Shown here: positions 44,604-54,463 of the stretch, in pieces
Layout: the number at the start of each line of letters is the position of its first letter
How positions within the stretch are numbered: the first letter of the stretch is position 1
Origin: an uncultured Pseudorhodobacter sp.
Lineage (GTDB): Bacteria; Pseudomonadota; Alphaproteobacteria; Rhodobacterales; Rhodobacteraceae
DNA length: 55,339 bases
Assembly (NCBI GenBank): GCA_913062925.1
Contig: CAJXWJ010000016.1
Coordinates: 1 to 55,339 of the forward strand
Reading direction: 5' to 3'
Program-made: the position numbers and the translations under genes
Notes under the pieces: generated by a model
What the model was told of the DNA's origin: nothing
Databases searched by the model: none
Seen by the model: only the letters and a program-made list of their open reading frames with translations

Positions 44604-45542
44604 TCAACGATCTGGCGCGGGAATAAATTCGGCGTCATCTTCTGGGGGCAATTTAAAGCGGCCATGCGCCCAATCGCCAGCGCGCCAAGCCTCTTTTGCG
44701 GCCTGCAAGCGGTCTTGCGAAGAGGCCACAAAGTTCCACCAGATATAGCGCGGCCCCTCCATCGTGGCGCCGCCCAGCAGCATCAGCCGCGCGCCCTGCG
44801 GCCCTGCCTTGACCGAGATATTGTCCAAGGGGCGAAACACCAGCATCGCCCCCGCTGCATGGGTCTGCCCGCCCTGCGACACCTCGCCCGACAGAATATA
44901 GACGCCGCGGTCTTCGTGATTGTCGGGCAGCGGCAGGCTTGCGTGCGGGGCAAGCGTGGCATCGGCATAAAAGGTCTCGGTCGAAAGCGGCAAATCGACC
45001 GAGGCCCCCCATGCCGCCCCCAGAATCAGCCGCACGGTTTTGCCCTCGGCCTCGAGCAGCGGCAAAGCGCTTTGCGGGCGGTTGTGAAAGCTTGCGGGCG
45101 CATCCTCATCGGCAAGGCTCGAGGCCAGCCAGGTTTGCAGGCCAAACATCGTCAGCGGCGCCTGCCGCGCCGCGCCATCGGTGCGTTCGGAATGGGTAAT
45201 GCCGTGGCCTGCGGTCATCAGATTGACCTCGCCCGGGGTGATCCAGGCATCGGTGCCCAAAGAATCGCGGTGATGCAGCGCGCCCTGCATCAGATAGGTG
45301 ACGGTCGACAGGCCAATATGCGGGTGCGGGCGCACATCAATGCCCTGCCCCGTCAGAAACTCTGCCGGTCCCATCTGATCAAAGAAAATAAACGGCCCCA
45401 CCATCTGCCGCTGGGTCGAGGGCAGCGCGCGGCGCACCTCGAACCCGCCCAGATCACGCGCGCGCGGGATAATCACGGTTTCAATCGCATCAATCTGCGC
45501 GCCATGCGGCACCTGCGCATCCAACAGTGGGTTCCAACTCAT
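44604..45542 (-). CDS. Pirin family protein
   Basis: 312 residues from ATG 45542 (MSWNPLLDAQVPHGAQIDAI), preceded by GGAGG; the frame upstream runs into the tRNA-Val gene and is not coding. Bicupin fold with the pirin iron site: H73 and H75 (RPHPHIGLSTVTYLMQGAL), H117 and E119 (AGHGITHSER). Bacterial pirins are iron proteins, some with quercetinase activity; the role of this one is unknown. It lies between tRNA genes. Confidence 0.92.
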   Translation of the reverse strand: MSWNPLLDAQVPHGAQIDAIETVIIPRARDLGGFEVRRALPSTQRQMVGPFIFFDQMGPAEFLTGQGIDVRPHPHIGLSTVTYLMQGALHHRDSLGTDAWITPGEVNLMTAGHGITHSERTDGAARQAPLTMFGLQTWLASSLADEDAPASFHNRPQSALPLLEAEGKTVRLILGAAWGASVDLPLSTETFYADATLAPHASLPLPDNHEDRGVYILSGEVSQGGQTHAAGAMLVFRPLDNISVKAGPQGARLMLLGGATMEGPRYIWWNFVASSQDRLQAAKEAWRAGDWAHGRFKLPPEDDAEFIPAPDR

Positions 45543-45643
45543 CGCAAAGCCTCCGGTTACTGGCGTCCAGTATAGGTCAAACCGCGGCCGATGACCCTGC
45601 GCATTTGCGCGGAGTCTTTGTGCGGTGATGCAGGGGGAGGAAA

Positions 45644-45719
45644 TGGTGGGTCGTGACGGGCTCGAACCGCCGACATTCTCGGTGTAAACGAGACGCTCTA
45701 CCAACTGAGCTAACAACCC
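45644..45719 (-). tRNA. tRNA-Val (TAC)
   Basis: 76 bases with encoded CCA. Anticodon arm TCTCG-TTTACAC-CGAGA gives TAC, reading GUA and probably GUG, GUU. Acceptor GGGTTGT pairs with ACGACCC (one G-U). Confidence 0.94.
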
Positions 45720-45785
45720 GTGAGGCAGCGTTTAGCGGCTGGATTGGCGCGATGCAAGCGCACATTTGGGAAAAAATCATCGAAA

Positions 45786-45819
45786 TGCAAAAAACAAAAC
45801 GCGCCCCCGAAGGGACGCG
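45786..45819 (-). terminator. Terminator after tRNA-Val (CAC)
   Basis: On the minus strand CGCG-t-CCC-TTCG-GGG-g-CGCG then TTTTGTTTTTTG, 13 bases after the CCA end. Confidence 0.82.
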
Positions 45820-45831
45820 TTTTTGCAGGAC

Positions 45832-45906
45832 TGGTGGGAGATAAGGGATTTGAACCCCTGACATCTTCGATGTGAACGAAGCGCTCTACCACTGAGCTAA
45901 TCTCCC
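45832..45906 (-). tRNA. tRNA-Val (CAC)
   Basis: 75 bases with encoded CCA. Anticodon arm CTTCG-TTCACAT-CGAAG gives CAC, reading GUG. Acceptor GGGAGAT / ATCTCCC. Confidence 0.94.
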
Positions 45907-45919
45907 ACTGGGCGGCTGT

Positions 45920-46315
45920 TTAGCTGTCTTCGCTGACCTCTGCAAGGGCTTCATTCTCGCCCGAGGCCTTGTCGGATTTTCCCTGCATCCGCCGCAGTTT
46001 CAGCGTCATGATCGTGCCCTGATCTTCGGTGCGGCTGTTGACGATGCGGATTTTGCCCAGCTGCGGCAGATTAATCCCCTCCCCGGCTTCAAGCGCGCGC
46101 CCAAGCTCGGTCAGCGTCGCCTCGACAACGCTGCGCAGTTTATTTTTGGGCTGGTCAGTGGCAGCGGCCACGCGATCAAGCAGATCTTTGATCCGCAGCT
46201 GATCTGGGTTTGCCGCCTCTGCCGCGTCGGCAGCGGCCAGATCGGGGTCTGGTGACACAACCGACAGCGAGGCTGTGGCTTTGCGGCTGGGTTTGGTCGA
46301 GGCTTTGGTCGCCAT
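45920..46315 (-). CDS. HU/IHF-like DNA-binding protein with disordered tails
   Basis: 131 residues. The middle (about residues 40-108) follows the HU pattern: helices LRIKDLLDRVAAATDQPKNK and LRSVVEATLTELGRALEAGE, then GINLPQLGKIRIVNSRTEDQ and the strand GTIMTLKLRRM. It lacks the long beta arms with the proline of true HU/IHF. An N-terminal Lys/Ser/Thr-rich tail resembles histone-like tails; the C-terminus is acidic. Probably a nucleoid-associated or regulatory HU-domain protein. It lies just after the tRNA-Val gene region and before lon on the minus strand. Confidence 0.75.
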   Translation of the reverse strand: MATKASTKPSRKATASLSVVSPDPDLAAADAAEAANPDQLRIKDLLDRVAAATDQPKNKLRSVVEATLTELGRALEAGEGINLPQLGKIRIVNSRTEDQGTIMTLKLRRMQGKSDKASGENEALAEVSEDS

Positions 46316-46406
46316 TTTAAGCTACTCCGATGCGCTTATACTTTGGGATAGGTTATCGCCGATTGTTTCCCAAAAATAAACTGAAATATTACCCAAATGG
46401 TTAATG

Positions 46407-46437
46407 AAAAAGGGGCGCGTCCCTGCGGACACGCCCC
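46407..46437 (-). terminator. Intrinsic terminator of lon
   Basis: On the minus strand GGGGCG-t-GTCC then GCAG loop, GGAC-g-CGCCCC, TTTTTC. It begins 21 bases after the lon stop. Confidence 0.87.
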
Positions 46438-46457
46438 CATTCGTCTATTTGCTGCAA

Positions 46458-48866
46458 TCAATGCGCGGTGGCGCTGGCCAAATGTGGTGCCGCGGCCGCG
46501 CGCGCGATGGCGGCAGCCTCTTCGGCAGCCTCATCCCATTCGATCGGCTCGGGCTGGCGCACCAAGGCCTGACGCAGCACCTCGCGCACATTGCTGACCG
46601 GAATGATCTGCAAACCGGCTTTGACGTTGTCGGGAATCTCGGCCAGATCTTTTTCATTCTCTTGTGGAATGAACACGGTTTTGATGCCGCCGCGCAGGGC
46701 TGCCAGCAGTTTTTCCTTCAGCCCGCCAATCGGCAGCGCATTGCCGCGCAGCGTCACCTCGCCGGTCATGGCAATGTCTTTGCGCACCGCTATTCCGGTT
46801 ATAACGGAAACAATCGACGTCACCATTGCCAGACCAGCCGATGGGCCATCCTTGGGGGTAGCGCCTTCGGGAACGTGAACGTGGATGTCCATCGTCTCGA
46901 ACTTCGGCGGTTTCACCCCCAACTCGGGGCTGATCGAGCGCACGAATGAGGCGGCCGCATCGATGGATTCCTTCATCACATCGCCCAATTTGCCGGTGGT
47001 CTTCATCCGCCCCTTGCCCGGCAGGCGCAGCGCTTCGATCTGCAACAGATCACCCCCGACCGAGGTCCAGGCAAGGCCTGTGACCACGCCGACCTGATCG
47101 GTCTGCTCGGCAAGCCCGTAGTGATAGCGTTTCACTCCCAGATAGGATTCAAGCGAATCTTCTGTAACTTCAACCACTTTCGCGGTTTTCTTCACAATTT
47201 GGGTGACCGCTTTGCGCGCCAGTTTGGCGATCTCACGTTCCAGATTCCGCACCCCCGCCTCGCGGGTATAGGTGCGGATCATTTCGGTCAAAGCGCCATC
47301 GGTGACAGAGAATTCACCCTTTTTCAGCGCATGGCCTGCGATTTGTTTCGGCACCAAATGGCCCTTGGCGATTTCGCGCTTTTCATCCTCGGTATAGCCC
47401 GACAGGCTGATGATCTCCATCCGGTCAAGCAAAGGCCCGGGCATGTTGTAAGAATTCGCCGTGGTGATGAACATCACGTTCGACAGGTCGTATTCGACCT
47501 CGAGGTAGTGGTCGACGAAGGTCGAGTTTTGTTCAGGATCCAAAACCTCGAGCATGGCGCTGGCAGGATCGCCGCGGAAATCTTGGCCCATCTTGTCGAT
47601 TTCATCCAACAAGATCAGCGGGTTGTTGGTTTTGGCCTTTTTCAGCGCCTGAATGATCTTACCGGGCATCGAGCCGATATAGGTGCGGCGGTGGCCCCTG
47701 ATTTCAGATTCGTCGCGCACACCGCCCAGCGAGATGCGGATAAACTCGCGCCCCGTGGCCTTGGCAACCGAGCGGCCAAGCGAGGTTTTGCCAACGCCCG
47801 GAGGGCCGACAAGACACAGGATCGGGCCTTTAAGCTTGGTCGATCGCGCCTGCACCGCCAGATATTCGACGATGCGTTCTTTCACCTTTTCAAGGCCATA
47901 GTGATCGGCATCCAGCACCTTTTGCGCGGCACCTAGATCTTTTTTCACCCGGCTTGATACGCCCCAAGGCACACCCAGCAGCCAATCCAGATAGTTGCGC
48001 ACAACCGTGGCTTCCGCGCTCATCGGGCTCATGGATTTCAGCTTTTTCAGCTCTGCCTCGGCCTTTTCGCGCGCCTCTTTTGAAAGTTTGGTGGCCTTGA
48101 TCCGCGCCTCAAGCTCGGCCAATTCATTCTGACCATCTTCGCCGTCGCCCAGTTCTTTCTGGATCGCCTTCATCTGTTCGTTCAGATAATATTCGCGCTG
48201 AGTGCGCTCCATCTGCGATTTGACGCGGGTTTTGATCTTTTTCTCGACCTGAAGCACCGACATTTCGCCCTGCATCTGGCCATAGACTTTTTCAAGCCGT
48301 TCGGCGACGTTCAGGGTTTCCAGCAGGTCTTGCTTCAGCGCGACATCAACGCCCAGATGGCCTGCAACCAGATCGGCCAAACGCGCAGGTTCGCGAGTTT
48401 CCGAGACGGCCGAAAGCGCCTCTTCGGGGATGTTTTTCTTGATCTTGGAATAGCGTTCAAATTCATCTGCCACCGCGCGCACCATTGCGTCAGAGGCGTC
48501 TTGATCGCCAGAAACCTCGGTCAAGGCTTCGGCCTGCGCTTCAAAGAAATTTGCATTTTCGACGAATTTGGTGATTTTGACGCGGGTTTTACCCTCGACC
48601 AGCACTTTTACGGTGCCATCGGGCAATTTCAGCAGTTGCAGCACATTGGCCAACACGCCCACGGGATAGATGCCGTCGGCCGCAGGGTCATCAACCGAAG
48701 GGTCGATCTGGCTGGAGAGCAGAATTTGTTTGTCATCGGCCATCACATCTTCGAGGGCGCGCACGGATTTCTCGCGGCCCACAAAAAGCGGCACGATCAT
48801 ATGCGGAAACACCACGATATCGCGCAGCGGCAGAACCGGATAGCTGGTGAAGGAGGTCTGGCTCAT
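46458..48866 (-). CDS. lon: ATP-dependent protease Lon
   Basis: Cytoplasmic AAA+ serine protease that degrades misfolded and regulatory proteins. 802 residues: N-terminal LON substrate-binding domain (SYPVLPLRDIVVFPHMIVPL), coiled region, AAA module with Walker A LVGPPGVGKTSLGRSV and Walker B LLDEIDKM, and the protease domain with catalytic Ser in PKDGPSAGLAMVTS and Lys in LKEKLLAALRGGIKTVF. AAGGAC precedes ATG 48866. Upstream is an inverted repeat around a -35-like TTGACT; I see no clear heat-shock promoter. Confidence 0.98.
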   Translation of the reverse strand: MSQTSFTSYPVLPLRDIVVFPHMIVPLFVGREKSVRALEDVMADDKQILLSSQIDPSVDDPAADGIYPVGVLANVLQLLKLPDGTVKVLVEGKTRVKITKFVENANFFEAQAEALTEVSGDQDASDAMVRAVADEFERYSKIKKNIPEEALSAVSETREPARLADLVAGHLGVDVALKQDLLETLNVAERLEKVYGQMQGEMSVLQVEKKIKTRVKSQMERTQREYYLNEQMKAIQKELGDGEDGQNELAELEARIKATKLSKEAREKAEAELKKLKSMSPMSAEATVVRNYLDWLLGVPWGVSSRVKKDLGAAQKVLDADHYGLEKVKERIVEYLAVQARSTKLKGPILCLVGPPGVGKTSLGRSVAKATGREFIRISLGGVRDESEIRGHRRTYIGSMPGKIIQALKKAKTNNPLILLDEIDKMGQDFRGDPASAMLEVLDPEQNSTFVDHYLEVEYDLSNVMFITTANSYNMPGPLLDRMEIISLSGYTEDEKREIAKGHLVPKQIAGHALKKGEFSVTDGALTEMIRTYTREAGVRNLEREIAKLARKAVTQIVKKTAKVVEVTEDSLESYLGVKRYHYGLAEQTDQVGVVTGLAWTSVGGDLLQIEALRLPGKGRMKTTGKLGDVMKESIDAAASFVRSISPELGVKPPKFETMDIHVHVPEGATPKDGPSAGLAMVTSIVSVITGIAVRKDIAMTGEVTLRGNALPIGGLKEKLLAALRGGIKTVFIPQENEKDLAEIPDNVKAGLQIIPVSNVREVLRQALVRQPEPIEWDEAAEEAAAIARAAAAPHLASATAH

Positions 48867-48953
48867 CTGTTTGTCCTTATCTGGCAGGAAGGTTGGCCCC
48901 GTTGATCGGCAGCGTGCCTTCCCCTCTTTGGCAATCTTATCTGGTGTCGCGAT

Positions 48954-48973
48954 GGGCAGGAGTCAACCTGCCC
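48954..48973. promoter_or_regulatory. Inverted repeat upstream of lon around a -35-like element
   Basis: GGGCAGG and CCTGCCC are perfect 7-base arms around a 6-base loop which on the minus strand reads TTGACT. About 17-19 bases on, CAGATAAG could be the -10. CCAGATAAG occurs twice between here and the lon start. It may be a repressor site over the -35, or a hairpin. Confidence 0.45.
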
Positions 48974-49068
48974 TTTAGGCCAGATCATGATCCTGTGATG
49001 ACGCAGGAGCAAGGGCGCAATGCGGCGGATTTAACATGAAGCCGCAGCAATGCGTTTACCATCTGGCA

Positions 49069-50283
<1,215 letters not shown>

Positions 50284-50285
50284 TT

Positions 50286-50897
50286 ATGTTACCAGTGAAA
50301 CGCCAGATTGTGCGGCTGTCTTCTGACGATCGCAGACGCAAAATTGCCGAAGCCGCGCTCAGCTGCCTGCAAGAGGTTGGCCATTCGGGGCTGACCGCGC
50401 GCAGGGTGGCAGCGACGGCGGGGATGTCCTTGGGACATATAACCTATCATTTCAAGGACATGGCACAGGTGCTGACCGAGGCCTTTGATTTGGCCGCGCA
50501 GAGGGTACAGGCCGCAGGCCAAGCCGCACTGGCACAAAGCGGCGGCACGGCGGCCGAGCGCTTGGATCGCTATCTGCGTGCAGGCTTTGACAGCACCTTG
50601 ATGACGCCTGCGCAGTTGCGGCTGCGGGTGGATATGTGGTCAGCGGCCCTGATGCGCCCCGAGGTCGCCCAGATCGAGCGCGATCTTTACACCGCACAGC
50701 GCGCCACCATCGAAAGTTTGTTGGATCAGATGGCCGCCAATTACGCCACCGACCGCATTCCAGCCGTTGCCGATATGATTATGGCAACGCTGGATGGCCT
50801 GTGGCTGGATTGGCTGCGGCGCGGCGATGAGGCTGCCGTGCGCAACGGGCTTGACGGTTGTGTGTTGTTCGCACGGCTGCGCTTGGGCGGCAGCTGA
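50286..50897 (+). CDS. TetR/AcrR-family regulator, BetI-like
   Basis: 203 residues from ATG 50286 with GAGAG upstream. N-terminal helix-turn-helix at about residues 15-62 (ALSCLQEVGHSGLTARRVAA, TAGMSLGHITYHFKDMAQVL), C-terminal TetR_C/BetI-like effector domain (LRLRVDMWSAALMRPEVAQI). Targets unknown: no bet genes are nearby, and the divergent gene is tgt. Its TGA directly abuts the converging aroB stop (TGATCA). Confidence 0.88.
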   Translation: MLPVKRQIVRLSSDDRRRKIAEAALSCLQEVGHSGLTARRVAATAGMSLGHITYHFKDMAQVLTEAFDLAAQRVQAAGQAALAQSGGTAAERLDRYLRAGFDSTLMTPAQLRLRVDMWSAALMRPEVAQIERDLYTAQRATIESLLDQMAANYATDRIPAVADMIMATLDGLWLDWLRRGDEAAVRNGLDGCVLFARLRLGGS

Positions 50898-52016
50898 TCA
50901 GCCACGCCCGCGCAAAGCATCACGCAGCACGCCCAGCACCACATCCGAAGGCACATCGCTTGCCACAAAAGCCTCGCCAATGCCGCGCGCAAGGATAAAG
51001 CGCAGCTTGCCGTCGACGACCTTTTTGTCTTGCCCCATCAGCGCCAAAAGCGCCTCGGCATCCGGCAGATCGCCTTGGATGTCAGCCAGATCGACCTTCA
51101 TGCCCATGGCGCGCAGATGGGCGCGCACGCGGCTTGGTGCCTCTTGCGAACAAAGGCCCAAGCGTTGGCTCAGTTCAAACGCCAGCGCGCAGCCAATAGC
51201 CACGCCCTCGCCGTGCAGCAACCGCTCGCCATAGCCCGTGGCCTTTTCCAGCGCATGGCAAAAGGTATGGCCCAGATTCAGCAGCGCGCGCTCTCCCTCT
51301 TCGGTCTCATCGCGGCTGACGATGCCCGCCTTCATCTCGACCGAGCGTTTCACCGCATATTGCCGCAACGCTGCATCGCCCTTGGCCATGGTCGGCGCGT
51401 TTGTCTCAAGCCAGTCGTAAAAGGCAGCATCGCCCAAAAGGCCGTATTTAACCACCTCGCCGTAGCCTGCCAGAAAATCGCGCGGCGCAAGCGTGCCCAG
51501 CACATCAATATCGGCCAGCACAAGGCTGGGTTGGTGAAAGGCCCCGACAAGGTTCTTACCCTGCGGCGTGTTAATCCCAGTCTTGCCGCCAACCGAGCTG
51601 TCCACCTGCGCCAGCAGCGTCGTGGGGATCTGCACAAAGCGCACGCCACGCCGCAAAATCGCCGAGGCAAAGCCGATCAGATCGCCGACCACGCCGCCGC
51701 CCAAGGCCACCACCACATCGCGCCGCTCGATCTTTTGTTCAAGCAGCCATTCGGTGGCGCGCGCCAGTTGCGCCCAACCCTTCGAGCTTTCACCCGCAGG
51801 CACGGTCAGCGCGGTCATCGTGATGCCGCGCGCCTCGAGCGCAGAGGCCAGCGTCATCAGATGCAGCGCGGCCACCGTGTCATCGGTGATCACGGCCACC
51901 TTTTTGCGGTGCAACAGCGGCGCAATATGCTCTGCCGCCTGCCCCAAAAGCCCCTGACCAATGCGCACCTGATAGCTGCGTGTGCCCAGATCGACGTTGA
52001 TGGTATCAAGGCTCAT
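50898..52016 (-). CDS. aroB: 3-dehydroquinate synthase AroB
   Basis: Second step of the shikimate pathway. 372 residues from ATG 52016 (MSLDTINVDLGTRSYQVRIG), chosen because AAAGGACC precedes it; an ATG 21 bases upstream overlaps aroK. NAD site VVALGGGVVGDLIGFASAIL, substrate and zinc regions IPTTLLAQVDSSVGGKTGIN, ALLNLGHTFCHALE and LLHGEGVAIG. It begins one base after the aroK stop, so the two are one operon. Confidence 0.97.
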   Translation of the reverse strand: MSLDTINVDLGTRSYQVRIGQGLLGQAAEHIAPLLHRKKVAVITDDTVAALHLMTLASALEARGITMTALTVPAGESSKGWAQLARATEWLLEQKIERRDVVVALGGGVVGDLIGFASAILRRGVRFVQIPTTLLAQVDSSVGGKTGINTPQGKNLVGAFHQPSLVLADIDVLGTLAPRDFLAGYGEVVKYGLLGDAAFYDWLETNAPTMAKGDAALRQYAVKRSVEMKAGIVSRDETEEGERALLNLGHTFCHALEKATGYGERLLHGEGVAIGCALAFELSQRLGLCSQEAPSRVRAHLRAMGMKVDLADIQGDLPDAEALLALMGQDKKVVDGKLRFILARGIGEAFVASDVPSDVVLGVLRDALRGRG

Positions 52017-52017
52017 C

Positions 52018-52560
52018 TTAGGTCCTTTCCAGAACATCAGGCCGGGTCAAAAGGCTTTCGACCACACGCGCGGCCATGTCTTCAACCGTCAGATCAGCAG
52101 AGGAATCCACCGCCAGATCAGCCTCTTGGTAAAACGGCATCCGCGTCTCATATAGCGCGCGCAGGGTTTGATAGGGGTTGGCCGTGCGCAGCAAGGGCCG
52201 CGTCGATTTATGCCGCACCCGCGCCCAAAGCACATCCAGATCGGCGCGCAACCAGACCGAGACGCCAGTGCTGCGGATCAGGCTGCGGTTGGTCTCTGAC
52301 AAAAACGCCCCACCCCCTGTTGACAGCACACAAGGTGCCCCGTGCAACAGCCGGTTCAGCACCTCGGTTTCGCGGGCACGAAAAAACGGCTCGCCGTCAC
52401 GCTCGAAGATTTCGGCAATCGAGCGGTCCGCCGCGCGGGTGATTTCTTCGTCCGAATCAAGGAAGGGCGCGCCCAAAGCGCGTGCAAGGGCTGTGCCGAC
52501 AGCGGTTTTCCCCGCCCCCATCATGCCCACCATCACAATTGTTTTCTTTAGTCCAAGCAT
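52018..52560 (-). CDS. aroK: Shikimate kinase AroK
   Basis: Phosphorylates shikimate. 180 residues with Walker A GMMGAGKT (residues 12-19), substrate DSDEEI and RxxE in FFRARETEVL, GGG in LSTGGGAF, and the lid RPLL. AGGGAC precedes ATG 52560. Operon aroK-aroB, as in many proteobacteria. Confidence 0.97.
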   Translation of the reverse strand: MLGLKKTIVMVGMMGAGKTAVGTALARALGAPFLDSDEEITRAADRSIAEIFERDGEPFFRARETEVLNRLLHGAPCVLSTGGGAFLSETNRSLIRSTGVSVWLRADLDVLWARVRHKSTRPLLRTANPYQTLRALYETRMPFYQEADLAVDSSADLTVEDMAARVVESLLTRPDVLERT

Positions 52561-52752
52561 AAAAGTCCCTGCATGCCTTGGCGTTTACCGCAAAAGGGGC
52601 GGCAGATTGCCCAAGCAAATCTTATTTCCCTGAATGGCGTGAACTTGGCGCAAATGCCATATATATTCGCACCAGACGGGAAATCCGTTGCGAGGATGAA
52701 ACACCAAGACGTCACGGCGGCCTGCTGTTGGTGGCGCGAAAGGCAGTGGACT
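52561..52752. other. Divergent intergenic region aroK / small membrane gene
   Basis: 192 bases. It must hold promoters for aroK (minus) and for the plus-strand genes. A TATATATT run at about 52662-52669 could be part of a -10, but I find no fitting -35 and no known operator. Confidence 0.4.
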
Positions 52753-52887
52753 ATGGGCTATGTGATCAAACTGGTGGTGGCGGTCGCGGTGCTTGGGCTG
52801 ATTGGTCTGAGTGGCTATGCTTATCTGGCGGATCTGGCCCCTGTGCCTGTCGAGATGAAACTTCCTGTGGTGTTGCATGGCGAATAA
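52753..52887 (+). CDS. 44-residue membrane protein upstream of the xerD group
   Basis: MGYVIKLVVAVAVLGLIGLS then GYAYLADLAPVPVEMKLPVV LHGE: one membrane helix (residues 4-26) and a short acidic/proline periplasmic tail. AAAGG lies 11 bases before ATG 52753. Its stop overlaps the next gene by 11 bases, so that gene is probably translated by coupling. I recall similar small proteins at this place in related genomes. Function unknown. Confidence 0.72.
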   Translation: MGYVIKLVVAVAVLGLIGLSGYAYLADLAPVPVEMKLPVVLHGE

Positions 52888-54463
52888 ACCTGCGTCGGTC
52901 TGGGCGGTACTGGCGCTTGCAGGCGTCTTGCCCACTTTGGCACAGGCCGAGGGCAAGCCGCTTTCGGTGATCGGCTGGTTGTCGCAATCGGTGGCGCTGT
53001 CCGAACGCAAGGCGGCAAGCGATCCCGCGCGCAGCCAGGCCAATCTGCCGGCCGTGCGGGGCGAGGCCCCGGTCAGCAGTGGGGCTGTGCCTGCGGTGGT
53101 GGCGACCACGGTTTTGGGCAAGCCCTTGCTGGACGCGGTGGGGCTTTTGCCGCCCGCGGTCACCGGGTTTCCGGCCAATCTGTGGGGCATCGGCAAAAGC
53201 GCCGAGATTGCCAGCCAGATCAGTCAAATCGGCGAAGACAGCCTGCCTGCGCTGCGCTCTTTGCTGGTGACGCTTTTGCTGGCCGAGGCACAAGCGCCGA
53301 TTGATTCGACCGGCGGCGGTGGTTTGCTGTTGGCGCGGATCGACAAGCTTTTGGCGATGGGGGCGCTGGATCAGGCGCAAGCGCTGATTGATGCGGCAGG
53401 TGCGGATGCCAATGCCGAACTGTTTCGCCGCAGCTTTGACGTAAGCCTGCTGACAGGCGATGAGAATCAGGCCTGCACCTTGCTGAAATCGGCAGCCTCG
53501 CTGTCGCCGACCCTGACGACGCGGGTGTTTTGCTTGGCGCGGCAAGGCGATTGGACCGCAGCGGCGCTGACGCTGCGCACAGCCCAAGCCTTGGGCAAAA
53601 TCTCGCCCGCCGAAGACAGCCTGCTGACGCGGTTTTTAGACCCTTCGCAATTTGACAGCGACGAGATCCCGCCTGCGCCCAAGCCGGTGACGCCGCTGGT
53701 CTGGAAGATTTACGATGCGCTTGGCCAAACCATCCCGACCTCGACCCTGCCCACGGCTTTCGCGCGCGCCGATCTGTCCGATCACGCCGGATGGAAGGCG
53801 CAGATAGAGGCTGCCGAGCGATTGGCGCGGGTGGGCGCGATCACGCCAAACGTCCTGCTGGGGCTTTACACCGACCGCGCGCCTGCGGCCTCGGGCGGGG
53901 TTTGGGACCGTGCCGATGCGTTTCAGCGGCTGGATGCGGCACTGACGCGCGGCGATCTGACGGCGGTCGAGCAGCGCCTGCCGCTGGCCTATGCGCGGAT
54001 GAAAGATGTCGAGCTGGAGGTGCCCTTTGCCATGCTGTTTGCCGGACGGCTGGCGCGGCTGACACTGACGGGGGATGCGGCGCGGATTTCCTATGAGCTT
54101 GGGCTTTTGTCGAATGAATACGAACGCTTGGCCAAGGCAAACCCCAATCTGACCGATGCGCGCGATCGGTTCTTGGCGGGTCTTGCGGCGGGATCTGTGC
54201 AGGACCTGACCGCGCCTGACAGCATGGCCCGCGCGATTGCGCCTGCCTTCACAGCCCCCACATTGCCCGAAGATATTGCCGAACTTGTGGCGCAAAAGCG
54301 CATCGGCGAGGCGATTGTGCAGGCGATTTTGCGGGTTGGCACCGGGCTTCAGGGCGATCTGTCAAAGGTATCAGAAGGCATCGCCACGCTGCGGGTGCTG
54401 GGGCTAGAGGATGTCGCGCGGCGCACCGCATTACAGGTGATGCTACTAGAGCGGCGCGGCTGA
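52877..54463 (+). CDS. Exported helical protein of unknown function (528 residues)
   Basis: Signal peptide MANKPASVWAVLALAGVLPT LAQA, then about 500 residues that look mostly alpha-helical with helix-pair repeats (for example ARIDKLLAMGALDQAQALID, CLARQGDWTAAALTLRTAQA), suggesting a TPR- or solenoid-like fold. Two cysteines (QACTLL and RVFCLA) could pair. I do not recognise a named family. It is coupled to the 44-residue gene at its start and to xerD at its end (TGATG). Confidence 0.8.
   Translation: MANKPASVWAVLALAGVLPTLAQAEGKPLSVIGWLSQSVALSERKAASDPARSQANLPAVRGEAPVSSGAVPAVVATTVLGKPLLDAVGLLPPAVTGFPANLWGIGKSAEIASQISQIGEDSLPALRSLLVTLLLAEAQAPIDSTGGGGLLLARIDKLLAMGALDQAQALIDAAGADANAELFRRSFDVSLLTGDENQACTLLKSAASLSPTLTTRVFCLARQGDWTAAALTLRTAQALGKISPAEDSLLTRFLDPSQFDSDEIPPAPKPVTPLVWKIYDALGQTIPTSTLPTAFARADLSDHAGWKAQIEAAERLARVGAITPNVLLGLYTDRAPAASGGVWDRADAFQRLDAALTRGDLTAVEQRLPLAYARMKDVELEVPFAMLFAGRLARLTLTGDAARISYELGLLSNEYERLAKANPNLTDARDRFLAGLAAGSVQDLTAPDSMARAIAPAFTAPTLPEDIAELVAQKRIGEAIVQAILRVGTGLQGDLSKVSEGIATLRVLGLEDVARRTALQVMLLERRG

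Noticed and set aside
45543-45716. Upstream extension of the pirin frame
   Set aside because: The extension reads through the tRNA-Val gene; the ribosome-binding site and family length support ATG 45542.
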